This document shows, piece after piece, positions 43,353-52,926 of a stretch of 64,000 nucleotides of DNA. This DNA comes from Lachnospiraceae bacterium JLR.KK008 (GTDB lineage: Bacteria > Bacillota > Clostridia > Lachnospirales > Lachnospiraceae). Location of the stretch: assembly GCA_037015955.1 (NCBI GenBank), contig CP143548.1, forward strand, positions 1,264,001 through 1,328,000. The letters are read 5' to 3'. How positions within the stretch are numbered: position 1 is the first letter of the stretch; every line of letters begins with the position of its first letter. A program made the position numbers and the translations under genes. The notes below the pieces were generated by a model, which was given only the letters and a program-made list of their open reading frames with translations, made no database searches and was not told where the DNA came from.

Positions 43353-44514
43353 ATGTATTCATTTTTAAAGGAACTGTTGTCAGGCAAGACGTTATATATT
43401 TTTGGCGCCGGGCAGCGAGGGGAACGTATTTATTCAATGTTAGAAAGCTGTGGTATGTCTGTCAGGGCATTTATTGATAACAGTATTGAGAAACAGGGAC
43501 ATAAAGTGTGCAATAAAGAATGTCTCAGTCTCGACGAGTTTATCGGTGAGGGGGGGGGCGGCGGACAGAGCCGTTATAGTTTCACCCCGTGATCATGATT
43601 CCATATTGGAACAGCTAAAAAAATGTAATGTTGAAAACGTTTATGACGGCGAAGAAATAATCAAAAATTATTTTTTCATTCCGATCGTCAAAGAGAAGGA
43701 AGACTATAATAATGTGCGCCCGTTTAATTATTATGAGTCTCCATATCCAGATATTCGTGAGATTCATGAAAAAGAAGACGAAATATTTGATGACTCAAGG
43801 GAAGTACTGGGAATTGATTTTAATATAGACCGTCAGTTTGAATTGCTTGAAAAGATGAAACAGATTGATGCAATAGAATGGGGGATACAGAAACAACCTG
43901 AATACAGGTATTATTATGGAAATTCCTGTTTTGGCAGGGGTAGTGCAGATGTTTTGCATTATATGATGCGTATTTTAAAACCGAATAAGATTATCGAAGT
44001 AGGTTCTGGTTTTTCGACATCAGTTATGCTGGATACGAATAATAATTGTCTGAAAGACAGCATAGAAATTAAATCGATCGAGCCGGATACAAAGCGGTTG
44101 AGATCTTTATTGAGAGAGCATGACAATCTGGAAATTCATGAATGCTGCCTGCAGGATATTTCGCTTGATTTTTTCGGGCAGTTGAAAGAAAATGATATAT
44201 TATTTATTGATTCTTCACATGTGTCCAGAATTAACAGTGATGTCAACTATTATTTATTCGAGATATTTCCGCGTCTTAACAAAGGTGTGTACATACATTT
44301 TCATGATATGTTTTATCCGTTTATCTATCCTAAACAGTGGATTTATGAAGGGCGCGCATATAACGAACTATATCTGCTAAGAGCGTTTCTGATGAACAAT
44401 AACGCATTTTCAGTACAGTTTTTCGGAGAACTGTTAATGAAGAAGTATCCGGAAAAGCTGAATGAAAAGTTACAGGATATTTCAGGAAGTTTGTGGATTA
44501 GAAAGGATTGCTGA
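43353..44514 (+). CDS. Class I methyltransferase-like protein, frameshifted at a nine-G run
   Basis: Two overlapping frames make one protein if one G is removed from the run at 43550-43558: about 386 residues from ATG 43353 (AGGAGG 10 nt upstream; ATG 43344 is too close to that site). Residues 1-90 are a Rossmann-like domain (TLYIFGAGQRGERIYSMLES) seen on glycan-modifying enzymes; the rest is a SAM-methyltransferase-like fold (NKIIEVGSGFSTSVMLDTNN, DILFIDSSHVSRINSD). As sequenced, translation runs past the tract to a stop at 43592. Low GC and odd context suggest transfer. It may modify surface or flagellar glycans; this is inference. Confidence 0.7.
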
Positions 44515-44572
44515 TTAAGCTGGAAAATCAAACTTAATACTTAAGGGAATGTTTCTTTACCTGAGAAAAGTG

Positions 44573-44601
44573 TTGTCAACTATGGAATAATATGTTATAT
44601 T
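44573..44601 (+). promoter_or_regulatory. Promoter of the YjfB-type gene
   Basis: TTGTCA (44573-44578) and TATATT (44596-44601), spacer 17 nt. No flagellar sigma-28 type promoter is evident. Confidence 0.45.
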
Positions 44602-44640
44602 TATACTATATATTAGAAATTAAAAAAAGGAGGGATGATT

Positions 44641-44832
44641 ATGGATATTCCGGCATTATCGATGGCGCTTTCACAGACGAAAACAATGGGCGATATCGGG
44701 ACAGCGGTACTTGGAAAGGCACTGGACACTGCCCGTGAGTCAGGCGCTGCAATGGCAGAGCTGATTGATACCGCGGCTATGGAGCTCTCTGTAAACCCTC
44801 ATATCGGCGCGAACTTTGATGTGAGCGTATAA
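44641..44832 (+). CDS. YjfB-family putative motility protein
   Basis: 63 residues from ATG 44641; ATG 44635 touches the AGGAGGG ribosome site and is rejected. The N-terminus MDIPALSMALSQTKTMGDIG and the end NPHIGANFDVSV (a pattern close to NPNLGQNIDIRV) mark the YjfB family, tiny proteins linked to motility in Firmicutes. Its exact role is unknown. It supports a flagellated organism, together with the YvyF-like gene at 18.8 kb. Confidence 0.8.
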   Translation: MDIPALSMALSQTKTMGDIGTAVLGKALDTARESGAAMAELIDTAAMELSVNPHIGANFDVSV

Positions 44833-44896
44833 AGATTATTGGCTGGAAACCGTAGAGACGGTACGAGCAGTCAGGGAAAATTGGATACTATTTTAA

Positions 44897-45005
44897 TATC
44901 TTCAGGGTCGGGTTCATTTCCCAGCCGGTGGTACAGCCCACGAGCCGCAAGGCATGATTCGGTGCAATTCCGAAGCCGACAGTAAAGTCTGGATGGAAGA
45001 AGATA
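44897..45005 (+). promoter_or_regulatory. FMN riboswitch (RFN element)
   Basis: All conserved parts are present: the outer stem TATCTTC/GAAGATA closing 44897-45005, the GGTCGGGTTCATTTCCC and CAGCCGGTGGTA blocks, AGCCCACGAGCC, GATTCGGTGCAATTCCGAAGC and CGACAGTAAAGTCTGGATG. It binds FMN and turns off the riboflavin operon downstream. The expression platform is the terminator at 45132-45161. Confidence 0.95.
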
Positions 45006-45131
45006 AAAATGCAGCGCAGTGTTATCTGTGCTGTATGTGTTGTAATGGATGGACTCTGGAATGGAAACATTTCAGAGTCTTTATGTTTACGCACATACAG
45101 GGCAGGTGTGATACCGCTGTATTCAAGTCAG

Positions 45132-45161
45132 ACAGTCCTGGAGATTCCGGGGCTGTTTTTT
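45132..45161 (+). terminator. Riboswitch-controlled intrinsic terminator
   Basis: ACAGTCC-type arm pairs with GGGCTGT (stem with TGGA/TCC in the middle) and runs into six T. It lies 127 nt after the aptamer; a sequence in between must act as antiterminator. Confidence 0.75.
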
Positions 45162-45196
45162 ACCATATAGGAAAGTTCTCCGAATTTCCCATATGG
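45161..45196 (+). repeat. Stem with TTACCATAT/ATATGGTAA arms
   Basis: A hairpin with nearly perfect arms (TTACCATATAGGAAA with TTTCCCATATGGTAA, one mismatch) sits between the riboswitch terminator and the repeat element. It has an A run downstream, so it would act as a terminator only for minus-strand transcription. Confidence 0.5.
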
Positions 45197-45208
45197 TAAA
45201 AAAATGAT

Positions 45209-45293
45209 TATCGCACTGCGGCGGAGGGGGAATATGTCGCTGTCGCGACCCGCCGCAGGCGGAAAATCCTGCCTTGCAGGATTCTTTTTTATT
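45209..45293 (+). repeat. Structured ~86-bp repeat element, copy 2
   Basis: Same element as at 32413-32499 with a few differences (two fewer G in the loop, one loop change in the last hairpin). It ends in the terminator hairpin AATCCTGC-CTT-GCAGGATT plus six T (45265-45290). It lies inside the riboflavin operon leader, downstream of the riboswitch terminator, so ribD transcripts must pass both. Confidence 0.75.
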
Positions 45294-45349
45294 ACTGGAA
45301 ATTTTACTGGATTTGCGCAGATGTGATTTTTTAATTACGAGGTGATGGT

Positions 45350-46453
45350 ATGACTATGACAGAAGACATGTATTTTATGAAGCGGGCCCTTGCGCTGGCT
45401 GAGCGGGGCGCCGGAAAAGTGAATCCCAATCCGCTGGTTGGGGCGGTAATCGTTAAAGACGGCACGATCATTGGCGAAGGGTGGCATGGGCAGTTTGGCG
45501 GGCCGCACGCGGAGCGACAGGCTTTTGCGGCATGTTCGGAGTCGGCGGAGGGGGCCGTTCTCTATGTGACGCTGGAGCCGTGCTGTCATTATGGGAAAAC
45601 ACCGCCTTGTACCGATGCGATCATCGAGCATAAGATCCGCAGGGTGGTCGTAGGTTCTCCGGACCCCAATCCTCTTGTGGCGGGAAAAGGGATTTGTATC
45701 CTGCGCGATGCAGGCATCGAGGTGACGGAAGGAGTGCTGCGGGAGGAATGCGATGCCGTCAATGCCGTGTTCTTTCATTATATCGCGCACAAGATGCCCT
45801 ATGTGACGATGAAATATGCGATGACAATGGACGGGAAGACTGCGACATATGCGGGGCATTCCAAATGGATCACTGCCCCTCCGGCCAGAGTGCGGGTACA
45901 TGAGGACAGGAACAGAAATATGGCGATCATGGCCGGAATGGGAACCGTTCTGGCGGATGATCCACTGTTAAACTGCCGGCTCCCAGGTTCCAGACAGCCT
46001 GTCCGTCTGATCTGTGATACGCATCTGCGCACTCCGCTGAAGTCAAAAGTAGTACAGACGGCAGACAGACAGCAGACATGGATCTTTACGTGCTGCCGGA
46101 GGCCGGAGAAATGGGCGGCATATGTGGAAAGCGGCTGCCGGATCTGGAATGTTCCGGAGAAAGACGGACATGTGGACCTGCGGAGAATGATGCGGCAGCT
46201 TGCAGACGCGGGGGTGGACAGTGTGTATCTGGAGGGCGGCGCTTTGCTGAATGCCTCTGCGCTACAGGAAGGGATCGTGCAGGCAGTGCACTGCTATGTG
46301 GCGCCAAAGCTATTCGGAGGGACGGAAGCCGGCGTGCCAGTCGCCGGCGGGGGCGTGGAGTTTCCGCAGGAGGCGTATGGTCTGGAGATCCGGGAGATCC
46401 GTCGTTATGGGGAAGACATTCTCATCGAGAGCGTTGTGCGGAAAGGGGAGTGA
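45350..46453 (+). CDS. ribD: Bifunctional riboflavin deaminase/reductase
   Basis: 367 residues. N-terminal deaminase domain with zinc ligands in GPHAERQAFAAC and LEPCCHYGKTPPC; C-terminal reductase domain (YVTMKYAMTMDGKTATYAGH, GGALLNASALQ). It performs two early steps of riboflavin synthesis. GAGGTG is 5 nt before ATG 45350. First gene of ribD-ribE-ribBA-ribH under the FMN riboswitch. Confidence 0.94.
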   Translation: MTMTEDMYFMKRALALAERGAGKVNPNPLVGAVIVKDGTIIGEGWHGQFGGPHAERQAFAACSESAEGAVLYVTLEPCCHYGKTPPCTDAIIEHKIRRVVVGSPDPNPLVAGKGICILRDAGIEVTEGVLREECDAVNAVFFHYIAHKMPYVTMKYAMTMDGKTATYAGHSKWITAPPARVRVHEDRNRNMAIMAGMGTVLADDPLLNCRLPGSRQPVRLICDTHLRTPLKSKVVQTADRQQTWIFTCCRRPEKWAAYVESGCRIWNVPEKDGHVDLRRMMRQLADAGVDSVYLEGGALLNASALQEGIVQAVHCYVAPKLFGGTEAGVPVAGGGVEFPQEAYGLEIREIRRYGEDILIESVVRKGE

Positions 46454-46457
46454 CAGC

Positions 46458-47099
46458 GTGTTTACGGGAATCATTGAGGAGATTGGTTCCATACGGAAGA
46501 TAACGAGAGGCAGATCGTCGGGCAGTCTGACGATCGGGGCCAGAGAAATCATGTCCGATGTGAAGATCGGGGACAGCATTGCGGTGAACGGCATCTGTCT
46601 GACTGTGACAGGGTGTGGGGAGGACAGTTTCACGGCAGATGCGATGCATGAGACATTTGACAGGAGCTGCATCGGAAGTTTTCGGGCAGGGACCAGAGTC
46701 AATCTGGAGCGGGCGATGCCGGCGCAGGGGCGTTTTGGCGGTCATATTGTAGCCGGTCATATTGATGGCACCGGGAAGATACGAAAGATTCACAGAGATG
46801 AAAATGCAGTCTGGTATGAGATCACGGCTCCGGAACAGATCAGGCGCTATATCGTGGAAAAAGGTTCCGTGGCGATTGACGGAATCAGTCTTACCGTTGC
46901 CAGAACCGGCCGTGACAGCTTTTCGGTGTCGGTGATTCCCCATACGGAGATAGTGACGACGATGGGCGACCGGCGGGAAGGCGACATGGTAAATGTGGAA
47001 ACGGACTGTATTGGTAAATATGTGGAGAAACTGCTGGCAGGGCGGAGCGCTGACAGTCATGTGACAAAGGAACTGCTGTTGCAAAACGGGTTTTTGTAA
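46458..47099 (+). CDS. ribE: Riboflavin synthase alpha chain
   Basis: 213 residues from GTG 46458 ([10 protein letters not shown] is the invariant N-terminus; GGGGAG upstream). Two tandem lumazine-binding barrels are visible: [16 protein letters not shown] with MHETFDRSC, and [14 protein letters not shown] with [10 protein letters not shown]. It dismutates two lumazine molecules into riboflavin. Starts 5 nt after the ribD stop. Confidence 0.94.
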   Translation: MFTGIIEEIGSIRKITRGRSSGSLTIGAREIMSDVKIGDSIAVNGICLTVTGCGEDSFTADAMHETFDRSCIGSFRAGTRVNLERAMPAQGRFGGHIVAGHIDGTGKIRKIHRDENAVWYEITAPEQIRRYIVEKGSVAIDGISLTVARTGRDSFSVSVIPHTEIVTTMGDRREGDMVNVETDCIGKYVEKLLAGRSADSHVTKELLLQNGFL

Positions 47100-47125
47100 A
47101 AATAACCGGAAAAGGAGAGGGAACG

Positions 47126-48334
47126 ATGAGTGGATTTGGGACGATTCCGCAGGCATTGGAGGAATTGAGAAGCGGTCACATCATTATGGTGACAGACGAT
47201 GAGGATCGCGAGAACGAAGGAGATTTTATCTGTGCGGCGCAATTTGCCGACTGTGCCAATGTGAACTTTATGGCGGTGTATGGAAAAGGTCTAATCTGTA
47301 TGCCGATGAGTGAAAGTTACTGTAATAAGCTGATGTTTCCGCAGATGGTGGCAGAGAATGGGGACAATCATGAGACTGCGTTTACGGTGTCTGTCGACTA
47401 TGTGGGGACGACGACGGGTATATCAGCGAAGGAGCGGAGCATGACGGCGATGCGATGCGTGGCGGAAGACGCGAGACCGGAAGACTTCCGCAGGCCGGGC
47501 CATATGTTTCCCCTGCGGGCTAAAAAACACGGGGTATTGGAGCGGCCGGGCCATACGGAAGCGACGGTGGATTTTATGCGTCTCGCCGGATTGAAGGAAT
47601 GCGGCCTTTGCTGTGAGATCATGCGGGAAGACGGGACAATGATGCGGACGCCGGAGCTGCTGGAACTGGCAGAGCGTCACGGGATTGTCTGCGTGACGAT
47701 CAAGGCGCTGCAGGAATACAGGAAGCGCACGGAAAAGCTGGTGAGCAGGGAGGCGGTGACGAAACTGCCAACCAAATATGGTGATTTTACGGCCTACGCC
47801 TACGTGAACAGGCTAAATGGAGAGCATCATGTCGCGCTCGTAAAAGGAGAGATTGGCGATGGAGAAGATATGCTTTGCCGTGTTCATTCCGAATGTCTGA
47901 CAGGTGATGCCTTCGGCTCAGCCAGGTGTGACTGTGGGCAGCAGCTTGAGGCGGCAATGAAAGAGATCGAAGCGCAGGGCAGAGGAATTCTGCTGTATAT
48001 GCGTCAGGAGGGCAGAGGGATCGGACTTGTCAATAAGCTCAAAGCCTATGCGCTGCAGGATCAGGGAATGGATACGCTGGAGGCCAATCTGGCGCTCGGA
48101 TTTGCGGGCGACGAGAGAGAATACTATATTGGCGCGCAGATTTTGCGTGATCTGGGTGCGAGGTCGCTGCGTCTGCTGACGAACAATCCGGACAAGATTT
48201 ATGAGCTTTCGGACTATGGCATGGAGATCAAAGAGCGGATTCCCATTCAGATCGAGGCAGGCAGTTACAATCAGTTTTATCTGCGGACCAAACAACTGAA
48301 AATGGGACACATGGTGAACTATGAGGCGATTTGA
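47126..48334 (+). CDS. ribBA: Bifunctional DHBP synthase/GTP cyclohydrolase II
   Basis: 402 residues. The N-terminal domain ([40 protein letters not shown]) makes the 4-carbon precursor from ribulose 5-phosphate. The C-terminal domain opens the GTP ring, with the zinc site [18 protein letters not shown] and [16 protein letters not shown]. Fusion of both is normal for Firmicutes. AAGGAGAGGG precedes ATG 47126. Confidence 0.95.
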   Translation: MSGFGTIPQALEELRSGHIIMVTDDEDRENEGDFICAAQFADCANVNFMAVYGKGLICMPMSESYCNKLMFPQMVAENGDNHETAFTVSVDYVGTTTGISAKERSMTAMRCVAEDARPEDFRRPGHMFPLRAKKHGVLERPGHTEATVDFMRLAGLKECGLCCEIMREDGTMMRTPELLELAERHGIVCVTIKALQEYRKRTEKLVSREAVTKLPTKYGDFTAYAYVNRLNGEHHVALVKGEIGDGEDMLCRVHSECLTGDAFGSARCDCGQQLEAAMKEIEAQGRGILLYMRQEGRGIGLVNKLKAYALQDQGMDTLEANLALGFAGDEREYYIGAQILRDLGARSLRLLTNNPDKIYELSDYGMEIKERIPIQIEAGSYNQFYLRTKQLKMGHMVNYEAI

Positions 48335-48349
48335 GCCAGGAGGTCAGAG

Positions 48350-48412
48350 ATGACAGCAGCCGGGAATTGGCAGGTACAATCTACAGTAAGGATGCTGTCT
48401 GTGACAGATTGA
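48350..48412 (+). CDS. Possible 20-residue ORF between ribBA and ribH
   Basis: A short frame from ATG 48350 (AGGAGG upstream) to TGA 48412. It may be a leader or simply a relic of an earlier ribH start; nothing else is coded in the 137-nt gap. Confidence 0.2.
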   Translation: MTAAGNWQVQSTVRMLSVTD

Positions 48413-48471
48413 ACATAGACAGAGAACTGCCGGGAAGCGGCAGAAAACAGAGAAAATCGGAGGTTTGAGAG

Positions 48472-48939
48472 ATGAGAAGAGTAGAAGGTAACATGACGGC
48501 AAAAGGGATGCGGATGGGCATTGTCGCGGCACGGTTTAACGAGTTTATCACTTCAAAACTGGTGGAGGGTGCGTTAGATATACTGCGCAGACATGAGGTG
48601 GCGGAGGAGGATATTGTGACAGCGCTCGTGCCGGGAGCTTTTGAGATACCGGTCGTCGCCAAAAAGATGGCGGAGAGCGGAAAGTATGACGCTATCATCT
48701 GTCTGGGCGCTGTGATCAGAGGTTCGACTTCCCATTATGACTATGTGTGCAACGAAGTGTCCAAAGGGATTGCACAGGTGTCAATGGCCAGCGGTATCCC
48801 TGTGATGTTCGGGGTACTGACAACGGAAAATATCGAACAGGCCATCGAGCGTGCCGGGACAAAGGCGGGCAACAAGGGCGCCGAGTGTGCAAGCGGCGCG
48901 ATCGAGATGGTCAATCTGCTGCGAGCGCTGGAGAAGTAA
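48472..48939 (+). CDS. ribH: 6,7-dimethyl-8-ribityllumazine synthase
   Basis: 155 residues. It joins the pyrimidine and 4-carbon precursors to give lumazine. [35 protein letters not shown] and [21 protein letters not shown] are the family motifs. GGAGG precedes ATG 48472. Last gene of the riboflavin operon. Confidence 0.95.
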   Translation: MRRVEGNMTAKGMRMGIVAARFNEFITSKLVEGALDILRRHEVAEEDIVTALVPGAFEIPVVAKKMAESGKYDAIICLGAVIRGSTSHYDYVCNEVSKGIAQVSMASGIPVMFGVLTTENIEQAIERAGTKAGNKGAECASGAIEMVNLLRALEK

Positions 48940-49023
48940 GTAAAATATTTAACCCGATAGTTGTAGGAAACCGTGGATATCGTGTATACTAACCTATAGA
49001 AATCAGAGGTAAGGAAGGGAGAA

Positions 49024-49584
49024 ATGATGCGGATAGGAATGGGATATGATGTCCACAGACTGGTAGAAGGAAGAAAGCTGATTCTTGGTGGGGTGGAGAT
49101 TCCTTATGAAAAGGGGCTGCTTGGACATTCGGATGCGGATGTGCTGCTCCATGCGATTATGGATGCACTGCTCGGTGCGGCGGCGCTGGGAGATATTGGC
49201 AAACATTTTCCGGACACGGATGACGCTTATCGAGGAATTTCCAGTATCAAGCTGCTTGAAAAAGTGGGGGAACTGCTGGAGGACAACTGCTTTTTTATAG
49301 AGAATATTGATGCAACGATCATTGCACAGGCGCCGAAGATGCGTCCGCATATCGATGTGATGCGGGAAAACATCGCAAAGGCGCTAGGCATTGAGGCCGG
49401 ACAGGTCAATGTGAAGGCGACGACAGAAGAAGGGCTCGGTTTTACGGGGAGCGGAGAGGGCATTTCCTCTCAGGCAGTCTGCCTGTTGACCAGTCCGGCT
49501 CATTTTTATGACATTGATGTCACAAAAGAGAAAGAGAAAGCCTGCGGCGGCTGTAAAGGTTGCCCGAGAGCGCAGGAAGCGTGA
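49024..49584 (+). CDS. ispF: 2-C-methyl-D-erythritol 2,4-cyclodiphosphate synthase
   Basis: 186 residues (ATG 49024 or 49027). It cyclises CDP-ME-2-phosphate in the MEP isoprenoid pathway. [40 protein letters not shown] and [20 protein letters not shown] are definitive; metal ligands are D9, H11 and H43-type residues. After the usual end near residue 160 there is a ~25-residue extension containing CGGCKGC, which is uncommon for IspF and could bind a metal or cluster. Confidence 0.94.
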   Translation: MMRIGMGYDVHRLVEGRKLILGGVEIPYEKGLLGHSDADVLLHAIMDALLGAAALGDIGKHFPDTDDAYRGISSIKLLEKVGELLEDNCFFIENIDATIIAQAPKMRPHIDVMRENIAKALGIEAGQVNVKATTEEGLGFTGSGEGISSQAVCLLTSPAHFYDIDVTKEKEKACGGCKGCPRAQEA

Positions 49585-49600
49585 CAGAGGAAGGTGAGAG

Positions 49601-50710
49601 ATGGAACAGGTGGTAAAACTGACGACAGCGGAAGCGCTTGCGGTGAAGCAGATGTGGTCGGAAATATTTTTTGAGGATTCGCAGACGTTTACGGACTACT
49701 ATTTTGCGGAGAAGATGAAAGACAATATCGGATATGGGGTGACGTCTGACAATGCGCTGCGTGCGATGCTGTTCCTGACGCCTTATACGGGGAGAATTTA
49801 CGCACCGGACAGGGAAGGCCGTCTGTTTCAGGATGTGCCGCTGTATTATATTGTGGGCGTGGGCACACAGAAGGAATACCGTCATCGGGGCTATATGGAC
49901 AGGCTTCTGCGCCACTGTCTGCATGATATGTATGAGTCCGGGCGGCCATTTACGTTTCTGATGCCTGCGGACCCGGCGATCTATACGCCCTATCAGTTTC
50001 GTTATATCTATGACAGGCCGGTATTTCATGTTGTCTGGAGAGGGGAGAACAGGGGCTCTGTCATGGAGGCGGGGGAGGAAGAAGCGCTGGCCCGGTTTGC
50101 GGGGGAGCAGCTGGAAGCGCGGTATCATTTTTATTTAAAGAGAGATGCTTCCTATTATAGAAGGCAGAAAAAAGAGAGTCTGGCGCAAGGCGGCGACATC
50201 TATCTGTGGAAGAGACAGGGAGAGATTGCCGGTTTTTATCTGTATGCAAAAGAAAACGGGAAGGAAGAGATTCAGGAGGCTATTGTGTCCAAGGAGCTTG
50301 CCGCGCAGGATGCGCTGCAGATTTCCGATCAGACCCGTCCTGTCATCATGGCGCGGATCACCAATGCGGCGGCTATGCTCTCTCTTATGCGGCTGAAAGG
50401 GCAGCAGGGGCAAACGGTCACGGTCACGCTGAAGTTGTCAGACCCGCTGATCCGTGAGAACAATGGTACTTTTCTCTGGACAGTGGGGGAAAAAGAAAGT
50501 ACAATAGCTTTATTGGAAAAAAACAGTAAGGCGGAAGTGTCTGTGCGGATCGATGCGCTCACTGAGTTTATCTTCGGAAGAAAAAGCAGTGAAGAATGCT
50601 TTGACGATATGGAGCTGGACTGTCAGAGGAATGGGCCGCAGGGCGGTGTGTATGAGCGGCTGTCGAAGATACGGACGTTGTCGCGGTCTTTTATCAATGA
50701 GATTGTATAG
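49601..50710 (+). CDS. GNAT-family N-acetyltransferase, Eis-like
   Basis: 369 residues. N-terminal GNAT fold with the acetyl-CoA loop VGTQKEYRHRGYMDRLLRHC, then FTFLMPADPAIYTPYQFRYIYD; the C-terminal ~100 residues (ITNAAAMLSLMRLKGQQGQT, SVRIDALTEFIFGRKS) resemble the sterol-carrier-like domain of Eis-type enzymes. Substrate unknown. GGAAGGTGAG upstream of ATG 49601. Lies in a same-strand run from ispF to sigH. Confidence 0.8.
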   Translation: MEQVVKLTTAEALAVKQMWSEIFFEDSQTFTDYYFAEKMKDNIGYGVTSDNALRAMLFLTPYTGRIYAPDREGRLFQDVPLYYIVGVGTQKEYRHRGYMDRLLRHCLHDMYESGRPFTFLMPADPAIYTPYQFRYIYDRPVFHVVWRGENRGSVMEAGEEEALARFAGEQLEARYHFYLKRDASYYRRQKKESLAQGGDIYLWKRQGEIAGFYLYAKENGKEEIQEAIVSKELAAQDALQISDQTRPVIMARITNAAAMLSLMRLKGQQGQTVTVTLKLSDPLIRENNGTFLWTVGEKESTIALLEKNSKAEVSVRIDALTEFIFGRKSSEECFDDMELDCQRNGPQGGVYERLSKIRTLSRSFINEIV

Positions 50711-50823
50711 AGAGGATCTGGCATTGACCCGGACAGGCCGGCGTGCATATTGTGATAGAGAGCATATTCGGCCGCAGGAATGCCGCAGACGGTCTGGGCC
50801 GCAGGGGTTTAGGAGATGGCATT

Positions 50824-51492
50824 ATGGGATTTATCAGGCGGGTTCGTGAGGAAATACGGATTATCAGGGAGAGAGATCCGGCGATCCATTCTGCGATGGA
50901 AGTATTTTTGTATCCCAGTTTTAAAGTGATGATCCATTATCGGATCGCACATAAGCTATATGAAAATGGTCATTATTTTCTGGCGAGGTGGATCTCGCAG
51001 AGAGGCGTGCGCAAGACAGGGATCGAGATTCATCCGGGGGCCGAGATCGGCGAAGGATTCTTTATCGATCATGGAAATGGGGTTATTATCGGGGAGACGA
51101 CGATCATCGGCCGGAATGTCACACTGTATCAGGGCGTGACACTGGGTGGAACGGGAAAGGAACACGGCAAGCGTCATCCGACGATCGAAGACAATGTGAT
51201 GATCAGTGCCGGTGCGAAAATATTGGGTTCCTTTACGATCGGCGCCAACTCCAAGATCGGCGCCGGGAGCGTGGTGCTGCATGAAGTGCCGCCGAATTCC
51301 ACGGTCGTGGGTGTGCCGGGAAGAGTTGTAAAGCGGAACAATACGGCGCTTCCGCGGGAAGAGCTGAACCAGACGGATCTGCCTGATCCTGTCCGGGAAG
51401 ATATTCAAAATCTGCAGAAATCCAACAGCGTTCTCACAAACCGTCTGCTGGAGCTGGAGGAGAGATTAAAAGAACTGCAGAAAAAGCAGTAA
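50824..51492 (+). CDS. cysE: Serine O-acetyltransferase
   Basis: 222 residues from ATG 50824 (TAGGAG upstream); an upstream ATG at 50743 has no ribosome site. It acetylates serine for cysteine synthesis. An N-terminal helical domain ([20 protein letters not shown]) is followed by left-handed hexapeptide repeats ([40 protein letters not shown]). A C-terminal coiled tail of ~40 residues ([20 protein letters not shown]) is longer than in E. coli CysE. Directly upstream of cysS, linking cysteine supply and charging. Confidence 0.92.
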   Translation: MGFIRRVREEIRIIRERDPAIHSAMEVFLYPSFKVMIHYRIAHKLYENGHYFLARWISQRGVRKTGIEIHPGAEIGEGFFIDHGNGVIIGETTIIGRNVTLYQGVTLGGTGKEHGKRHPTIEDNVMISAGAKILGSFTIGANSKIGAGSVVLHEVPPNSTVVGVPGRVVKRNNTALPREELNQTDLPDPVREDIQNLQKSNSVLTNRLLELEERLKELQKKQ

Positions 51493-51516
51493 AGAAAAGC
51501 GGTAAGGGAGAAAAAG

Positions 51517-52926
51517 ATGAAAATTTATAATACGCTGTCAGGGAAAAAAGAGGAGTTCATTCCCATTGAACCGGGGAAGGTGCGCATGTATGTGTGCGGT
51601 CCCACGGTATACAATCTGATCCATATCGGCAATGCCAGGCCAATGATCGTGTTTGACACGGCGCGCCGCTATATGGAATACAGAGGCTACGAAGTGAATT
51701 TTGTGAGCAATTTTACCGATGTGGACGATAAGATCATTAAAAAGGCGATCGAAGAGGGTGTGGAGGCATCGGTGATCTCCCAGCGATATATTGCGGAGTG
51801 CAAGAAGGACATGGCGGCCATGAATGTCCGTCCGGCGACGACGCATCCGCTGGCGACGGAAGAAATCTGCGGGATGCTGGAGATGATCCGTACACTGATT
51901 GACAAGGGCCATGCCTATCTGGCAGCGGACGGAACCGTTTATTTCCGCACGAGAAGTTTTAAGGAATACGGAAAACTTTCCCATAAGAATCTGGATGATC
52001 TGCGGGGCGGCAATCGCTCGCTCCTTGTGTCAGGGGAAGACCAGAAAGAAGATCCTCTCGATTTCGTTCTCTGGAAACCGAAAAAAGAGGGAGAACCGTA
52101 TTGGGAGTCCGACTGGTGCCAGGGACGGCCGGGCTGGCATATCGAGTGTTCCGTTATGAGCAGGCGGTATCTGGGGGAGGAGATCGATATTCATGCGGGC
52201 GGCGAAGATCTGATATTCCCGCATCATGAGAATGAGATCGCACAGTCCGAGGCGGCAAATGGCAGGACATTTGCCAGATATTGGATGCACAACGGCTTTT
52301 TGAATATTGATAATAAAAAAATGTCCAAGTCTCTCGGCAATTTCTTTACGGTGAGAGACATAGCGGAAAAATATGATCTGCAGGTACTGCGGTTCTTTAT
52401 GCTGTCGGCACATTACAGAAGTCCGCTTAATTTCAGCGCGGAACTGATGGAAGCGGCGGCAAATGGTCTGGAGCGGATCATCACCAGCGTGGAGAACTTG
52501 AAATTCCTGCTCGGAAACGCAAAGAAGGAAGAGGCGGATGCGCAGGAAGAGGCATTTCTGCGGGAGGCAGACGGCTTCCGGATGAAATTCGAGGAGGCGA
52601 TGGATGACGACATCAATACGGCGGACGCGCTTTCGGCAGTGTTTGAACTTGTGAAGTTTGTCAATACGAAAGTGAACGAAACCAGTTCCGGCGCCTTTCT
52701 TTCAGGACTTTTGTCAGAGATCCGCACATTGACGGGCGTGCTGGGGCTGATCGTTGACAAAAAAGAGGAGATGCTTGACGCCGACATCGAGGCGATGATT
52801 GAAGCGCGGCAGGCGGCGAGAAAAGCGAAAGATTTTGCCAGGGCTGACGCGATCCGCGGCGAACTGCTGGAAAAGGGCATTATATTGGAGGACACAAGAG
52901 AAGGCGTAAAATGGAAGAGGGCGTAA
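51517..52926 (+). CDS. cysS: Cysteinyl-tRNA synthetase
   Basis: 469 residues, normal length. Zinc-binding C28-type motif in MYVCGPTVYNLIHIGNARPM (which also has the HIGN signature), later KKMSKSLGNFF (KMSKS signature), and the HVECSVMS-like block (GWHIECSVMSRRYLGEEIDI). It charges tRNA-Cys. Overlaps the mini-ribonuclease III gene by 16 nt. I looked for a T-box leader; there is none, the gap to cysE is only 24 nt. Confidence 0.95.
   Translation: MKIYNTLSGKKEEFIPIEPGKVRMYVCGPTVYNLIHIGNARPMIVFDTARRYMEYRGYEVNFVSNFTDVDDKIIKKAIEEGVEASVISQRYIAECKKDMAAMNVRPATTHPLATEEICGMLEMIRTLIDKGHAYLAADGTVYFRTRSFKEYGKLSHKNLDDLRGGNRSLLVSGEDQKEDPLDFVLWKPKKEGEPYWESDWCQGRPGWHIECSVMSRRYLGEEIDIHAGGEDLIFPHHENEIAQSEAANGRTFARYWMHNGFLNIDNKKMSKSLGNFFTVRDIAEKYDLQVLRFFMLSAHYRSPLNFSAELMEAAANGLERIITSVENLKFLLGNAKKEEADAQEEAFLREADGFRMKFEEAMDDDINTADALSAVFELVKFVNTKVNETSSGAFLSGLLSEIRTLTGVLGLIVDKKEEMLDADIEAMIEARQAARKAKDFARADAIRGELLEKGIILEDTREGVKWKRA

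Noticed and set aside
51493-51516. T-box leader before cysS
   Set aside because: The cysE-cysS gap is only 24 nt.
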